This document shows, one piece after another, positions 25,842-35,260 of a stretch of DNA of 64,000 nt. Position 1 is the first letter of the stretch. Each line of letters opens with the position of its first letter. A program made the translations under genes and the position numbers. The stretch lies in contig JACIXY010000007.1 of the NCBI GenBank assembly GCA_014360195.1, positions 1 through 64,000 on the forward strand, written 5' to 3'. The DNA comes from Bacillota bacterium. Lineage in GTDB: Bacteria; Bacillota; SHA-98; UBA4971. Below the pieces are notes generated by a model, which was not told the DNA's origin, made no database searches, and was given only the letters and a program-made list of their open reading frames with translations.

Positions 25842-25949
25842 GCCGATGAACGTGGGCAACTACAGAGCGAATGATTGAGAGAGAGGGCGGTATAGCGGCG
25901 CTTCCGCGCGATTCCGGGGTTTGGCGGCTGGAATGGGGGCAAAGTCCCA

Positions 25950-25978
25950 TTGACAGATGCGGATCAGTTGGTTATACT
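25950..25978 (+). promoter_or_regulatory. Strong sigma-A promoter P1 of veg
   Basis: TTGACA (25950-25955), exactly 17-nt spacer, TATACT (25973-25978). The veg gene of Bacillus subtilis is also driven by a very strong sigma-A promoter. Confidence 0.85.
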
Positions 25979-25990
25979 AATCAGCTCTTC

Positions 25991-26019
25991 TTGACGGGCA
26001 CCGGGTTGTGTGCTACAAT
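25991..26019 (+). promoter_or_regulatory. Sigma-A promoter P2 of veg
   Basis: TTGACG (25991-25996), 17-nt spacer, TACAAT (26014-26019), 41 bp downstream of P1 and 35 bp before the start codon. Two tandem near-consensus promoters imply high expression. Confidence 0.8.
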
Positions 26020-26053
26020 AACGAAGGTATGGCCCGCCAAGGAAGGTGGTAAG

Positions 26054-26329
26054 ATGGCAGCCAGAAACGCTCTTGAGGACATCAAGAAAGACCTGGAGTC
26101 ATTCGTTGGCAAGACCATCACGCTGCGAGCAAACCAGGGTCGCAAAAGGGTCCTTGAGACCGAAGGGGTCCTTGAGAACACGTACCCCAAGGTGTTCGTG
26201 GTGAAGTTGTCTGAGAAGCCGGGAGTAGTGAAGCGTGTCTCATATACCTACGCCGACGTGCTCACGGAGACCGTGAAGCTGTCGGTACGGTACAGGGACC
26301 GTGAGAGAAGAATTGGTTGTGCGGGCTAA
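26054..26329 (+). CDS. veg: Veg protein
   Basis: 91 aa, the usual size. The sequence follows the Veg family: NALEDIKKDLESFVGKTI, LRANQGRKRVLETEGVLE, NTYPKVFVVKL, RVSYTYADVLTETVKLSV. Veg is a small, highly expressed protein tied to biofilm regulation and spore germination in Bacillus; the biochemical role is unresolved. Start ATG 26054 follows GGAAGGTGG. Two sigma-A promoters lie upstream and a strong terminator follows, so it is a monocistronic unit. Confidence 0.95.
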   Translation: MAARNALEDIKKDLESFVGKTITLRANQGRKRVLETEGVLENTYPKVFVVKLSEKPGVVKRVSYTYADVLTETVKLSVRYRDRERRIGCAG

Positions 26330-26355
26330 GAAAGAAGGTTCCTGATCCGAGACAG

Positions 26356-26396
26356 GGCAGGGTGCCGGGTGACGAGGCGCCCTGCCTCTGCTTTTG
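26356..26396 (+). terminator. Intrinsic terminator of veg
   Basis: GGCAGGGTGCC (26356-26366) pairs with GGCGCCCTGCC (26376-26386), 11 bp with one G-U, followed by TCTGCTTTTGT. Confidence 0.85.
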
Positions 26397-26504
26397 TACT
26401 TTGTGTGCGGCGTGTGCGGTTTCGAACCTTCCTGCCTTCCGGGGTTGCGCCACGGACGCGTCACGGATGCGCGAGTTAAGAGGCCTATTGGTGTCAATTC
26501 CCAG

Positions 26505-26533
26505 TTGAACGGGGGTGCCGCGGCCCTTACTAT
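26505..26533 (+). promoter_or_regulatory. Sigma-A-type promoter for the CAP-domain gene
   Basis: TTGAAC (26505-26510), 17-nt spacer, TACTAT (26528-26533), with the gene's AAGGGGAGGTG ribosome binding site 7 bp further on. Confidence 0.65.
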
Positions 26534-26555
26534 AGAAGTAAGGGGAGGTGTTTAT

Positions 26556-27383
26556 GTGAAGAAAAAAGCATTTCTGGTAACAGTGGTTGTCCTTGCCAGC
26601 GTTGTGCTCTTGATGGCATCGGCCCAAACCTTCGCAGCTACCTACTACACAACCACGAACGGCTCTACGTACTTCGGCACGACCTACTACTCGAGCAGCA
26701 ACAACACCTATTACTTCAGCGGCTCAGGGAATTCCGGCTACTATCAGAGCGGTGGTAGCACGGGTAGTTACGGGAGCTACGGCGGCACATATTACAGTGG
26801 TGGTTCGTACTCAGGTTCGGGAGGTACATATTACAGGTCCGGGAATACCTGGTACTATTACAGCGGCGGCTCGTACACGCCGTACAGGCCGGCGCCACAG
26901 CCTTCACCTCAGCCGGCGCCGCAGCCGCAACCTCAACCCCAGCCTCAGCCTCAGCCTCAGCCTCAGCCCCAGCCCCAGCCTGGCCCGACCCCGGGCCTCA
27001 GTGCCGACGAGCAGCGGATGATCGACCTCGTCAACCAGGAAAGGGCTAAAGCAGGGCTCGCGCCGCTCTCCGTCGATATGAGGCTAGTTGACCTTGCCCG
27101 CAAGAAGAGCCAGGACATGATCGCCAACAACTACTTCAGCCACACATCTCCCACATATGGCGATCCCTTCACGATGATGACCCGTGCCGGCATCAGCTAC
27201 CGTACCGCCGGCGAGAACATTGCGGGCGCCCCCACCGTTGACCAGGCCCACTCGGCGCTCATGAACAGTGCCGGGCACAGGCAGAACATCCTCAACCCCA
27301 ACTACAACAGGATAGGTGTGGGGGTGGCGAACGGCGGGCCGTACGGAAAGATGTTCACGCAGCTCTTCATAGGGACGTGGTGA
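26556..27383 (+). CDS. Secreted CAP/SCP-domain protein (YkwD-like) with Tyr/Gly/Ser repeats and Pro-Gln linker
   Basis: 275 aa. Signal peptide KKKAFLVTVVVLASVVLLMA. Residues about 30-110 are a Tyr/Ser/Gly/Thr-rich repeat region (SGGSYSGSGGTYYRSG type). A Pro-Gln repeat linker from (CAGCCT)n codons follows at nt about 26895-26985, then a CAP domain: DEQRMIDLVNQERAKAGLAP, MIANNYFSHTSPTYGDPF, AGISYRTAGENIAGAP, SALMNSAGHRQNILNPNYNRIGVG. Bacterial CAP proteins of this type (YkwD/SafA-associated) are common in spore formers; some bind the cell wall or coat. GTG 26556 is preceded by AAGGGGAGGTG. Confidence 0.9.
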   Translation: MKKKAFLVTVVVLASVVLLMASAQTFAATYYTTTNGSTYFGTTYYSSSNNTYYFSGSGNSGYYQSGGSTGSYGSYGGTYYSGGSYSGSGGTYYRSGNTWYYYSGGSYTPYRPAPQPSPQPAPQPQPQPQPQPQPQPQPQPQPGPTPGLSADEQRMIDLVNQERAKAGLAPLSVDMRLVDLARKKSQDMIANNYFSHTSPTYGDPFTMMTRAGISYRTAGENIAGAPTVDQAHSALMNSAGHRQNILNPNYNRIGVGVANGGPYGKMFTQLFIGTW

Positions 27384-27394
27384 GCACAACCACG

Positions 27395-27436
27395 CTAAGT
27401 GAGAGCGCAGAAATGCTCCCATGCTCCCTCACTTAG
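27395..27436. repeat. Palindromic element copy B (42 bp, termini only)
   Basis: CTAAGTGAG at 27395 and CTCACTTAG ending at 27436 form a hairpin with only 24 bases between. It contains the CAGAAATGCT arm segment seen in copies D and H but lacks the GGTTGCCGG core. It sits between the convergent CAP and cwlD genes, where it could also act as a terminator. Confidence 0.75.
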
Positions 27437-27456
27437 CCAGCGGCCGCGCCCTCTGC

Positions 27457-28248
27457 CTACCGCGTGCCAGGTGCAGGCTCCCTCTTCTCCACAGAGGAGG
27501 GAGCCTTTCGTTCGGGCGTGACCCCAGCCCCTTCGAAGAAGAGGACGAGTCCTCCGAAAATGGCCTCGGCGAGCTGTCCACGGTAGGACGGCGCGAGGAG
27601 CAGTTCCTTCTCTTCCGGGTTCGACAAGAACCCGACTTCAACGATGACCGCGGGAACGCTGGCCGCGTTCAGCACGTAGTAGTCCCCTTCCAGGACCGAC
27701 ATGCCCTGGTGGGGAGCCACGTCCTTGATCGCGCTGTGGACGCACATGGCGAGCCGTTTGCTCTCCGGGTTGTTGCGGCTGTAAAACACGATGGCCCCCC
27801 GCGTTGATGTGGACCGCACCTTGTTCACATGGATGCTGACGAACGCATCCGCACCCGTCCGGTGGGCGATGTGAATGCGGGCAGCCAGATCGCGCCTGTG
27901 CCGCGTGGTCTCGTGCTCGATTATCGGGCTCATCTCCCAGTCTCCGTGGCGCGTCAGGATCGGCACGGCCCTGGCTCTTGCGAGGAGATAGCATACATCC
28001 CTCGCTATCTCAAGGACTATCTCTTTCTCCATCGCTCCCTCTCCGTTATGAGAACCCGGGTCGATGCCGCCATGCCCGGGGTCCACCACGATAACTTTGC
28101 CGACCACCGCGGACCCAGGAAGGGCGACGATCGGCAACGCCCTTCCCGTCAGCGCCGCCAGCGCAACGAGGAGAAAGGCGCCCGCAGCGATACTTGCAAA
28201 AGCCCGCCTCACGACCACCACCAGCAACACCCTTCCGGACCTTGCCAT
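27457..28248 (-). CDS. cwlD: N-acetylmuramoyl-L-alanine amidase, CwlD type
   Basis: 263 aa Amidase_3 enzyme that cuts the bond between MurNAc and the stem peptide; CwlD makes muramic-delta-lactam in the spore cortex. N-terminal membrane/signal helix (AFASIAAGAFLLVALAALTG). Zinc ligands and catalytic Glu are present: VVDPGHGGIDPGSHNGEG (His), EKEIVLEIA (Glu), SIHVNKV (His), IVEVGFLSNPEEKELL (Glu). The C-terminus (APSSVEKREPAPGTR) overlaps a terminator hairpin of the convergent gene. Start ATG 28248 with GGAGAGGAGG upstream. Confidence 0.88.
   Translation of the reverse strand: MARSGRVLLVVVVRRAFASIAAGAFLLVALAALTGRALPIVALPGSAVVGKVIVVDPGHGGIDPGSHNGEGAMEKEIVLEIARDVCYLLARARAVPILTRHGDWEMSPIIEHETTRHRRDLAARIHIAHRTGADAFVSIHVNKVRSTSTRGAIVFYSRNNPESKRLAMCVHSAIKDVAPHQGMSVLEGDYYVLNAASVPAVIVEVGFLSNPEEKELLLAPSYRGQLAEAIFGGLVLFFEGAGVTPERKAPSSVEKREPAPGTR
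27475..27512 (+). terminator. Terminator for the CAP gene inside the cwlD 3' end
   Basis: AGGCTCCCTC (27475-27484) pairs perfectly with GAGGGAGCCT (27497-27506), followed by TTCGTTCG. It lies within the last codons of the convergent amidase gene, which constrains that protein's C-terminal residues. Confidence 0.6.
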
Positions 28249-28286
28249 AGCGGCGCCTCCTCTCCGATCAAGTTATATGCCCCCGG

Positions 28287-28315
28287 AACTCATCACAGAC
28301 GATGGACATAGTATA
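28287..28315 (+). promoter_or_regulatory. Candidate sigma-K promoter for the glycosyltransferase operon
   Basis: CATAGTATA (28307-28315) matches the sigma-K -10 consensus CATANNNTA exactly, with AACT (28287-28290) as a -35 candidate 16 nt upstream. The glycosyltransferase start codon is about 80 nt downstream. Confidence 0.5.
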
Positions 28316-28395
28316 TCGCAGAGTCTTGACCATGCCCGCGAGCATGCCAGGCCCTGGCCTGGCCGCTCCTGGCTTGTCCGGGACGGTGGTGTCTC

Positions 28396-31209
28396 GTGGA
28401 TCTGATAGATGTCGGCCCCGTATTCGAGGCCGCCGGATACGCGGAGGTCAACAGGAACATCGTGCTTCACCTTCACAGGCTGGGGGTTGATATCCGCATC
28501 AAGCCCTGGTCGCTGGGGTCCACCCGCGTTGAGCTGGACCCCGCCACCCGTGCCGTCCTTGAAAGGATGGTGCATAACGTCCACATCACCCGCGCGACGG
28601 CCCTCTTCGTTTTCCTGGGCGGGTTCTTTGAGCGCGAGCCAGGCTGTTATTCCGTCGGCCTCACAATGCTAGAGACCGACCGGATACCGCAGGACTGGGT
28701 CGCAAGGTGCAACCTCATGGACGAGATCTGGGTTCCATCGAGGTTCAACCGGGGGACCTTTGTCGAAAGCGGCGTTGACGAGGCGAAAGTCCGTGTCATG
28801 CCTCTAGGCGTCGATGAGAGCCGGTTCCACCCCGGGCTTCCCCCTCTGCCCGTCGCGGGGAGAAGGGGGTTCGCGTTCCTCTCGGTCTTCGAGTGGATCC
28901 CTCGCAAGGGCTACGACATATTGCTCCGTGCCTATCTTGCGGAGTTTCAGCCTGACGAGGACGTGTGCCTCATCCTCAGGGTCCACGATAACTCCGCCTA
29001 TGATCCCAGCGGCTCCCGCATAAAAGCCGAGATCGCGGTGTTCCAGCAAGCCGCGGGGAAGCAAGCCGGCCCGCCTATCATCGTCATCCCCACTCTCATG
29101 AGCGCAACTGACATTGCCCGCCTGTACGCAGCCGCCGACTGCTTCGTGTTGCCTACCCGCGGCGAGGGGTGGAACATGACTGCCATTGAAGCGATGGCAT
29201 GCGGCGTGCCGGCGATATGCACCGCCTGGTCGTCGCACCTTGACTTCATGACGCCCCACAATAGTCTACTCATAGATGTCGAGTGCCTGGAGCCCGTGCC
29301 CGCGTTCGGGATACCCAATGACAGGGTGTACGCAGGCTCCCGCTGGGCGCGCCCGAGCGAGGCACACCTCCGGAGGCTCATGCGCTGGGCCTATGAGAAC
29401 CGGGCGCAGGCGAGAGAGATAGGTATGCGAGGGAGCAGGGATGTGCTGGAGGGATTCACGTGGGAGAAGGGAGCGAGGCGCATGTACGCCAGGCTCCTTG
29501 AGATAGAAGAGCAGCGCCGGAGGGCATCGCGCGCGACGGGCGATGGCGGGAGCCCACCAGGTGAAGGTTCGTTAGTTCCTCCCACCTTGTCAAGATCTGG
29601 GGGCTGCCGGTGTTGCACTCGGGGACGGCGCCCCAAGCGGGGCGCCTTGACAAAATCCGGCCCTTCGGGCGAGTGGCCGGGTTTTGACACCCCTCGTGCA
29701 ATCACTGGCACCCCCCAAAAAAAATCGGGAGCGTTTTTGAACTCTCACTTAGCGGGGCCACTGAGGCCGTCCGACGGGACGCCAAGCCCTTCGCCGGGCG
29801 CCCCGCGACCCGGAAGGCCCGGGAACGGGCGTGACCGTGGAAACAGCCCGCTGTCTCCACAGCCCCATCGGAGCGCCGGTCGGACGACGGTTCCCGTCAT
29901 TAGGACCGTGCCGCCACCCGCCCCTAGAGTGAGGGGGGGTGCGAAGGCCGGTGCGTACAGGGGGAATGCTGGGGACGGATCCCCCGATTCGCCCGCGGAA
30001 GGAAACGCAGGCGGGAGAGAGCCGGCAACGCGCCACGTCCTGCGTGTCCTGATGGTGGTCCCCTCCTGGGGGAAGCGGTGCGGCATATCGGATTACGCGA
30101 GAGCGCTGGTGGAACACCTGGGTGACTGTGGCGTGGAGGCGACGGTTGTGCCTTCGGGGTCGGGGGAGGTCCTCCTACCGCTCTTCAGAAGTCTCGGCTG
30201 TAACGGCGACGACGGAAGCGCCCAAAGGCCGTCCCGTGATCTGTCCCAAAACGCGGCGGACACGGGCCGGGTCGATATCGTCCACTTCCAGTATGAGTTT
30301 GTCCTGTATGACATCAATGAGCTGTCATCCGCCGTAGCCGTGCTGCGCGGCGGAGGCATGCCGGTCGTGGTCACTGCCCATGACTTTGCCCCAGGCCTCA
30401 TCCGTCACAACGGACTCGTTGCCCGGGCGTTCTCCCGTCTCATCGTGCACTCGCACGAGGCGCGGGCCGCATACTGTGGGGCGGGCGCAGATCCGGCGCG
30501 GGTTGCGGTGATTCCCATGGGGTGCAACACGTACTCGTTCGACGGCGAGGTTGCAGGCGTGGGGGCGTTGGACGAGGAGGTTACAGGCGTGGGGGCGAAG
30601 CCCGCCGTGGGTTTCTTCGGGTTCTGCCTTCCTCACAAGGGGATGATCGAGCTTGCCATGGCGGTGCAGGAAGTCCGCCGGACCTATCCCGGCCTGAAAT
30701 GCTTCATGCTGTCGTCCGTTGCGCCGTACCATAGCTCTCGTACATTCGCAACCCGGCTCAAGGAAACCCTCTCTCGCCTGGAGCTTTCGGACGCCGTGAC
30801 GCTCATCGACGACTACCTCCCGGAGCGCGAGGCCGTACGGTTCCTCCACGCCATGGACGTGAACGTGCTGCCTTACCACGATCACGGGCTCATCGGCACG
30901 TCGGCCGCGGCACGCACCGTGATGGCCGCCAGGAGGCCGATGATCGTCACTGACGTTCCGTTCTTCTCGGACCTCGGGCCGGAGGTATACAAGATCCCCT
31001 CGGCGGACCCCGGCGAGATCGCGAAGGCATTGAGGAGGCTTCTAGGCGACCCCGCGCTCCGCGCAGGGCTGACGCGGCGGATGGACGAGTTCCTGAGGCG
31101 CAACGACTGGTCCAGTGTAGCACTGAAGCACGCAGAGCTTTACCGCCAGATCCTCCATGAGACCGCGGCAGGTCATGGCCAGTCGGAGGTGTCGTCGCAT
31201 GTATTGTAG
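28396..31209 (+). CDS. Two-domain glycosyltransferase (GT4-GT4) with a repeat element in the linker
   Basis: 937 aa in one open frame. Domain 1 (about 1-375) is a GT4 glycosyltransferase: ETDRIPQDWVARCNLMDEIWVPS, VMPLGVDESRFHPG, FLSVFEWIPRKGYDILLRAY, and TRGEGWNMTAIEAMACGVPAI (EX7E motif). Residues about 388-452 are translated from element copy C. A Pro/Gly/Arg-rich linker runs to about 545. Domain 2 (about 548-937) is a second GT4 (RVLMVVPSWGKRCGISDYAR, VDIVHFQYEF, VIPMGCNTYSF, GFCLPHKGMIELAMAVQ, DVNVLPYHDHGLIGTSAAAR). Domain 2 is closely related to the next gene. Likely cytoplasmic, building glycans for the envelope. A fusion created or interrupted by the element is likely; starting GTG 28396 has only a weak G-rich binding site. 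Confidence 0.82.
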   Translation: MDLIDVGPVFEAAGYAEVNRNIVLHLHRLGVDIRIKPWSLGSTRVELDPATRAVLERMVHNVHITRATALFVFLGGFFEREPGCYSVGLTMLETDRIPQDWVARCNLMDEIWVPSRFNRGTFVESGVDEAKVRVMPLGVDESRFHPGLPPLPVAGRRGFAFLSVFEWIPRKGYDILLRAYLAEFQPDEDVCLILRVHDNSAYDPSGSRIKAEIAVFQQAAGKQAGPPIIVIPTLMSATDIARLYAAADCFVLPTRGEGWNMTAIEAMACGVPAICTAWSSHLDFMTPHNSLLIDVECLEPVPAFGIPNDRVYAGSRWARPSEAHLRRLMRWAYENRAQAREIGMRGSRDVLEGFTWEKGARRMYARLLEIEEQRRRASRATGDGGSPPGEGSLVPPTLSRSGGCRCCTRGRRPKRGALTKSGPSGEWPGFDTPRAITGTPQKKSGAFLNSHLAGPLRPSDGTPSPSPGAPRPGRPGNGRDRGNSPLSPQPHRSAGRTTVPVIRTVPPPAPRVRGGAKAGAYRGNAGDGSPDSPAEGNAGGREPATRHVLRVLMVVPSWGKRCGISDYARALVEHLGDCGVEATVVPSGSGEVLLPLFRSLGCNGDDGSAQRPSRDLSQNAADTGRVDIVHFQYEFVLYDINELSSAVAVLRGGGMPVVVTAHDFAPGLIRHNGLVARAFSRLIVHSHEARAAYCGAGADPARVAVIPMGCNTYSFDGEVAGVGALDEEVTGVGAKPAVGFFGFCLPHKGMIELAMAVQEVRRTYPGLKCFMLSSVAPYHSSRTFATRLKETLSRLELSDAVTLIDDYLPEREAVRFLHAMDVNVLPYHDHGLIGTSAAARTVMAARRPMIVTDVPFFSDLGPEVYKIPSADPGEIAKALRRLLGDPALRAGLTRRMDEFLRRNDWSSVALKHAELYRQILHETAAGHGQSEVSSHVL
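29557..29752 (+). repeat. Palindromic element copy C, in frame inside a glycosyltransferase gene
   Basis: Core CTGCCGGTGTTGCACTCGG, GGCGCCCCAAGCGGGGCGCC, ACAAAATCCGGCC and GTGCAATCACTGGCA, right end CTCTCACTTAG (29742-29752), left end degenerate (CCAGGTGAAGGTTCGTTAG). All 196 bp are open in the host frame, because the frame used reads CTA-AGT-GAG type codons at the left end and CAC-TTA-GCG at the right, avoiding TAA, TGA and TAG. Confidence 0.85.
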
Positions 31210-32674
31210 AGCCTGCTGGTCGACGTGGGTCTCCGGCGTGCAGGTGGGCATTGCGGGCGTGCAAGGTGCGCAGGGCCTGCAGACCACACACGCGGTATCC
31301 GGCGGCCGTACCTTCATCTGGCGCAGCGATCTTGCCACGGCGCGGCGCGTGTTTGAGCGCCCGGTGCAGCAGGGGCCGGGTCTACACCGATACCCAGGCA
31401 CAGGCGCAGGTACAGGCACAGGTACAGGTCCAAGCCGAGGGCCGAGGTCGGGGCACGGCGTGGGCCCGGGCAGCCTTCCGGGAATCCTGGTGGTCGTCCC
31501 TTCGTGGGGTCAGCGGTGCGGCGTTGCCGAATACACGAGGTTTCTCGTTGACGAACTGCGCGCGCAGGGCTTCACCGCGGAGGTCGCAAGGGGTCAGGAC
31601 GACGAGATCTTTTCGCTCATGCGGCGCGGAGGGTTTCACGTCGTCCACGTGCAGTTCGAGTATCAGTTGTTCAAGCCTGGGCAGCTCCGGCGCCTTGTCC
31701 GCCAGCTCAAAGCGCGGGGCATCCGTGTTATTGCGACGGTCCATGACTTCCTGCCCGGCCAAGTGGCAGCGAACAGCCTCATAAAGGACGAGTTCAGCCA
31801 GGTGATCGTGCACAGCACCCGGCTGCGCGATGAGCTTTCGAGGCTCGGCATCAACCTGGAGCGAATCCACCTCATCCCCATGGGGTGCCCGAGAGTGGCC
31901 CTTAGTGACGAGAGCGCGGTGCGCGCAAGCCTCGGCGTGGGGCCTGGCCCTGCCCTCGGGTACTTCGGGTTCGCACTGCCCCAGAAGGGCATCATCGAGC
32001 TTGCCGTCGCCGCAAAGGCGCTCAGGGAGACCGTCTTTCCCCACCTCAAGGTGTACGCCTTCGCTGCGCCCGCTTTCTTCGGCAGCGGGTATGCGGGCGA
32101 GCTGGCAGCCTTTCTCGCGGGAGCAGGCCTTGCCGAGGGGTTCGTGCTGCGAAGGGATTATCTCCCGGTACAGGATGTGGTGAATTTCCTGCATGCCATG
32201 GACATAAACGTCCTTCCTTATAAGGAGATGGCGTACGTCGGCACCTCCTCGGCGGTGCGCATCCTCATGGCGGCGGAAAAGCCCATCATCACTACGGACA
32301 TTCCTTATTTCGACGACCTGGACGGGGAGGTCTACAAGATCCCGTCAGCGGATCCAGCGCACATAGCTGAGGCTGTGCTGTATCTGATGGCCAACCCGGC
32401 GAAGCGCGAGGAGATGGTGTACCGTATCCGCAGGTACGTAGAGGCCCACAACTGGGCGCAGATCGCCGGGCAGCATGCCCGCCTATACATTCACCTTGCT
32501 GCCATCGCTGTCGGGGGCTGGCCATCTGGTTCCGGCGTCGGCGCCGGCGAGGCCATGGCGGCGGCAGGAGAGCCGACATACACCGCCTGGGAAGGGAATG
32601 GCCCGCCTCGCGTGGCGGCGGTCCCAAACCAGGTATGGGAGCGAGTGGTAAGGCGGTTTGGCAGGGGAGGGTGA
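31199..32674 (+). CDS. Glycosyltransferase family 4 protein
   Basis: 491 aa. The first 100 residues are non-conserved and include a (GT)n/(GA)n repeat from a CAGGTA/CAGGCG tract (nt 31396-31433). The GT4 core begins ILVVVPSWGQRCGVAEYTRFL, then VVHVQFEYQLF, ATVHDFLPGQVAANSL, HLIPMGCPRVAL, YFGFALPQKGIIELAVAAK, MDINVLPYKEMAYVGTSSAVRILMAAEKPII and YKIPSADPAHIAEAV. It is a paralogue of the second domain of the preceding protein (VVPSWGKRCG against VVPSWGQRCG). ATG 31199 has GGAGGTG 8 bp upstream and overlaps the preceding stop by 11 bp, so the two genes are coupled. Confidence 0.85.
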   Translation: MYCRACWSTWVSGVQVGIAGVQGAQGLQTTHAVSGGRTFIWRSDLATARRVFERPVQQGPGLHRYPGTGAGTGTGTGPSRGPRSGHGVGPGSLPGILVVVPSWGQRCGVAEYTRFLVDELRAQGFTAEVARGQDDEIFSLMRRGGFHVVHVQFEYQLFKPGQLRRLVRQLKARGIRVIATVHDFLPGQVAANSLIKDEFSQVIVHSTRLRDELSRLGINLERIHLIPMGCPRVALSDESAVRASLGVGPGPALGYFGFALPQKGIIELAVAAKALRETVFPHLKVYAFAAPAFFGSGYAGELAAFLAGAGLAEGFVLRRDYLPVQDVVNFLHAMDINVLPYKEMAYVGTSSAVRILMAAEKPIITTDIPYFDDLDGEVYKIPSADPAHIAEAVLYLMANPAKREEMVYRIRRYVEAHNWAQIAGQHARLYIHLAAIAVGGWPSGSGVGAGEAMAAAGEPTYTAWEGNGPPRVAAVPNQVWERVVRRFGRGG

Positions 32675-32678
32675 TTGT

Positions 32679-33520
32679 ATGGAGACGAGGCAGATATCGG
32701 GTGGACCACGCCCCAGGTGGACCGCCGTTTGCGCGGGCGAGGTGCGACCGGCCCACGGGCGCCCCGGCCTGGCGGGGCCCTTGGTGAGTGGGGCGGGCTG
32801 CAGGGCTCTGGACCCGAGGCCTACTGTGAGTGCCATGTACATCGTGAAGAACGAGGAAGAGTTCCTCCCGTTTTCTATCAGGTCCATATACAAAGTGGTC
32901 GACGAGATCATCGTGGTGGACGGCTACTCCACCGACCGCACTGTTGAGATCGCAAAGAGCTTCAATAAGACTCGGAACGTGCTTTACTGCGACAGCCCCG
33001 ACTACTCGGTGAACAGGAACCTCGCCCTGGAGGCAGCTACAGGGGACTGGCTCATACCGATGGACGCTGACATGGTGTTCTACAGCGACATCGACGAGGT
33101 GGTGCCGCGGCTGATCCGGAACCCGCGCGTGGACGTCTATTACTGCTGGTTCTATCACCTGATGCGGGAGCCGAATCTCATGCAGAACCGCAGCGACTAC
33201 GATCCGCTATATCGCAGGGAATTCTTCCTGGTGAGGCGGCGGCCGGGCCTCCGGTGGGTCGGGGCGGTCCATGAGCGCCTTGAGGGCACAGGTCCGAACG
33301 TCGCCGACTCGGGCCTGCACTTCGTCCACTACGGGTACGTGAAGCCCCAGCGAGAAGTGTTCAGGAGATGGGTCAAGTACGCCGTGCTCGAGGGGAAGGG
33401 CGAGAACGCATACGAGGGGGTCTGCCCTGACACCATTCTCGACGACCGTCCGGTGAGGCCGTTCACCCGGGGCCATCCTGAGGTGATCGCCGATTATATC
33501 TGGCGGAGGGCGGGCCTGGC

Positions 33521-33524
<4 letters not shown>
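32679..33524 (+). CDS. Glycosyltransferase family 2 protein
   Basis: 281 aa. After a Pro/Gly/Arg-rich N-terminal 50 residues comes a GT2 (GT-A) domain: VSAMYIVKNEEEFLPFSIRSI, VDEIIVVDGYSTDRTVEIA, NLALEAATGDWLIPMDADMVF (DXD motif), then VHERLEGTGPNVADSGLHFVHYGYV. It would transfer a sugar from a nucleotide donor with a divalent metal. ATG 32679 lies 4 bp after the previous stop with GGGGAGGGTG upstream. It overlaps the next gene by 4 bp (ATGA), part of the glycosyltransferase operon. Confidence 0.85.
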
Positions 33525-34972
<1,448 letters not shown>

Positions 34973-35092
34973 GTTGCGCCCGTGCCTCCTGTCCGGCGGG
35001 ATCTGCTGGGAGTTCGATGGCAAGAGGGGGCGCCCGTTCATAGAATAGGGTGTAAGGCTGCTGAACTCTGCGGAGCACCGGCGTGCGATCGC

Positions 35093-35218
35093 ATAAGTGG
35101 GGGTGCAGAAATGCTTCCGACTTTTGGGAGGGGTTGCCGGTGACTCAAAGAGAGAGTGCAACACCGGCAACCCGGCAACTACTGGAAATGGGGCAAGGAC
35201 TAACGCACCCTCACTTAT
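35093..35218 (-). repeat. Palindromic element copy D (126 bp, short form)
   Basis: Same length as copy A and nearly identical in reverse orientation (about nine differences). Ends are ATAAGTGGGGGTGC (35093) and GCACCCTCACTTAT (to 35218). Lies between the glycosyltransferase and SPOCS genes. Confidence 0.9.
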
Positions 35219-35260
35219 CGCGGGACGGCGCGAGACGGATGCCCGGGGGAGGGCGAGTAC

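Noticed and set aside
35039-35047. Sigma-K -10 box CATAGAATA upstream of the SPOCS gene at 35261
   Set aside because: It matches CATANNNTA, but no acceptable -35 box lies at 16-17 bp and element copy D intervenes, so I do not list it as a promoter.
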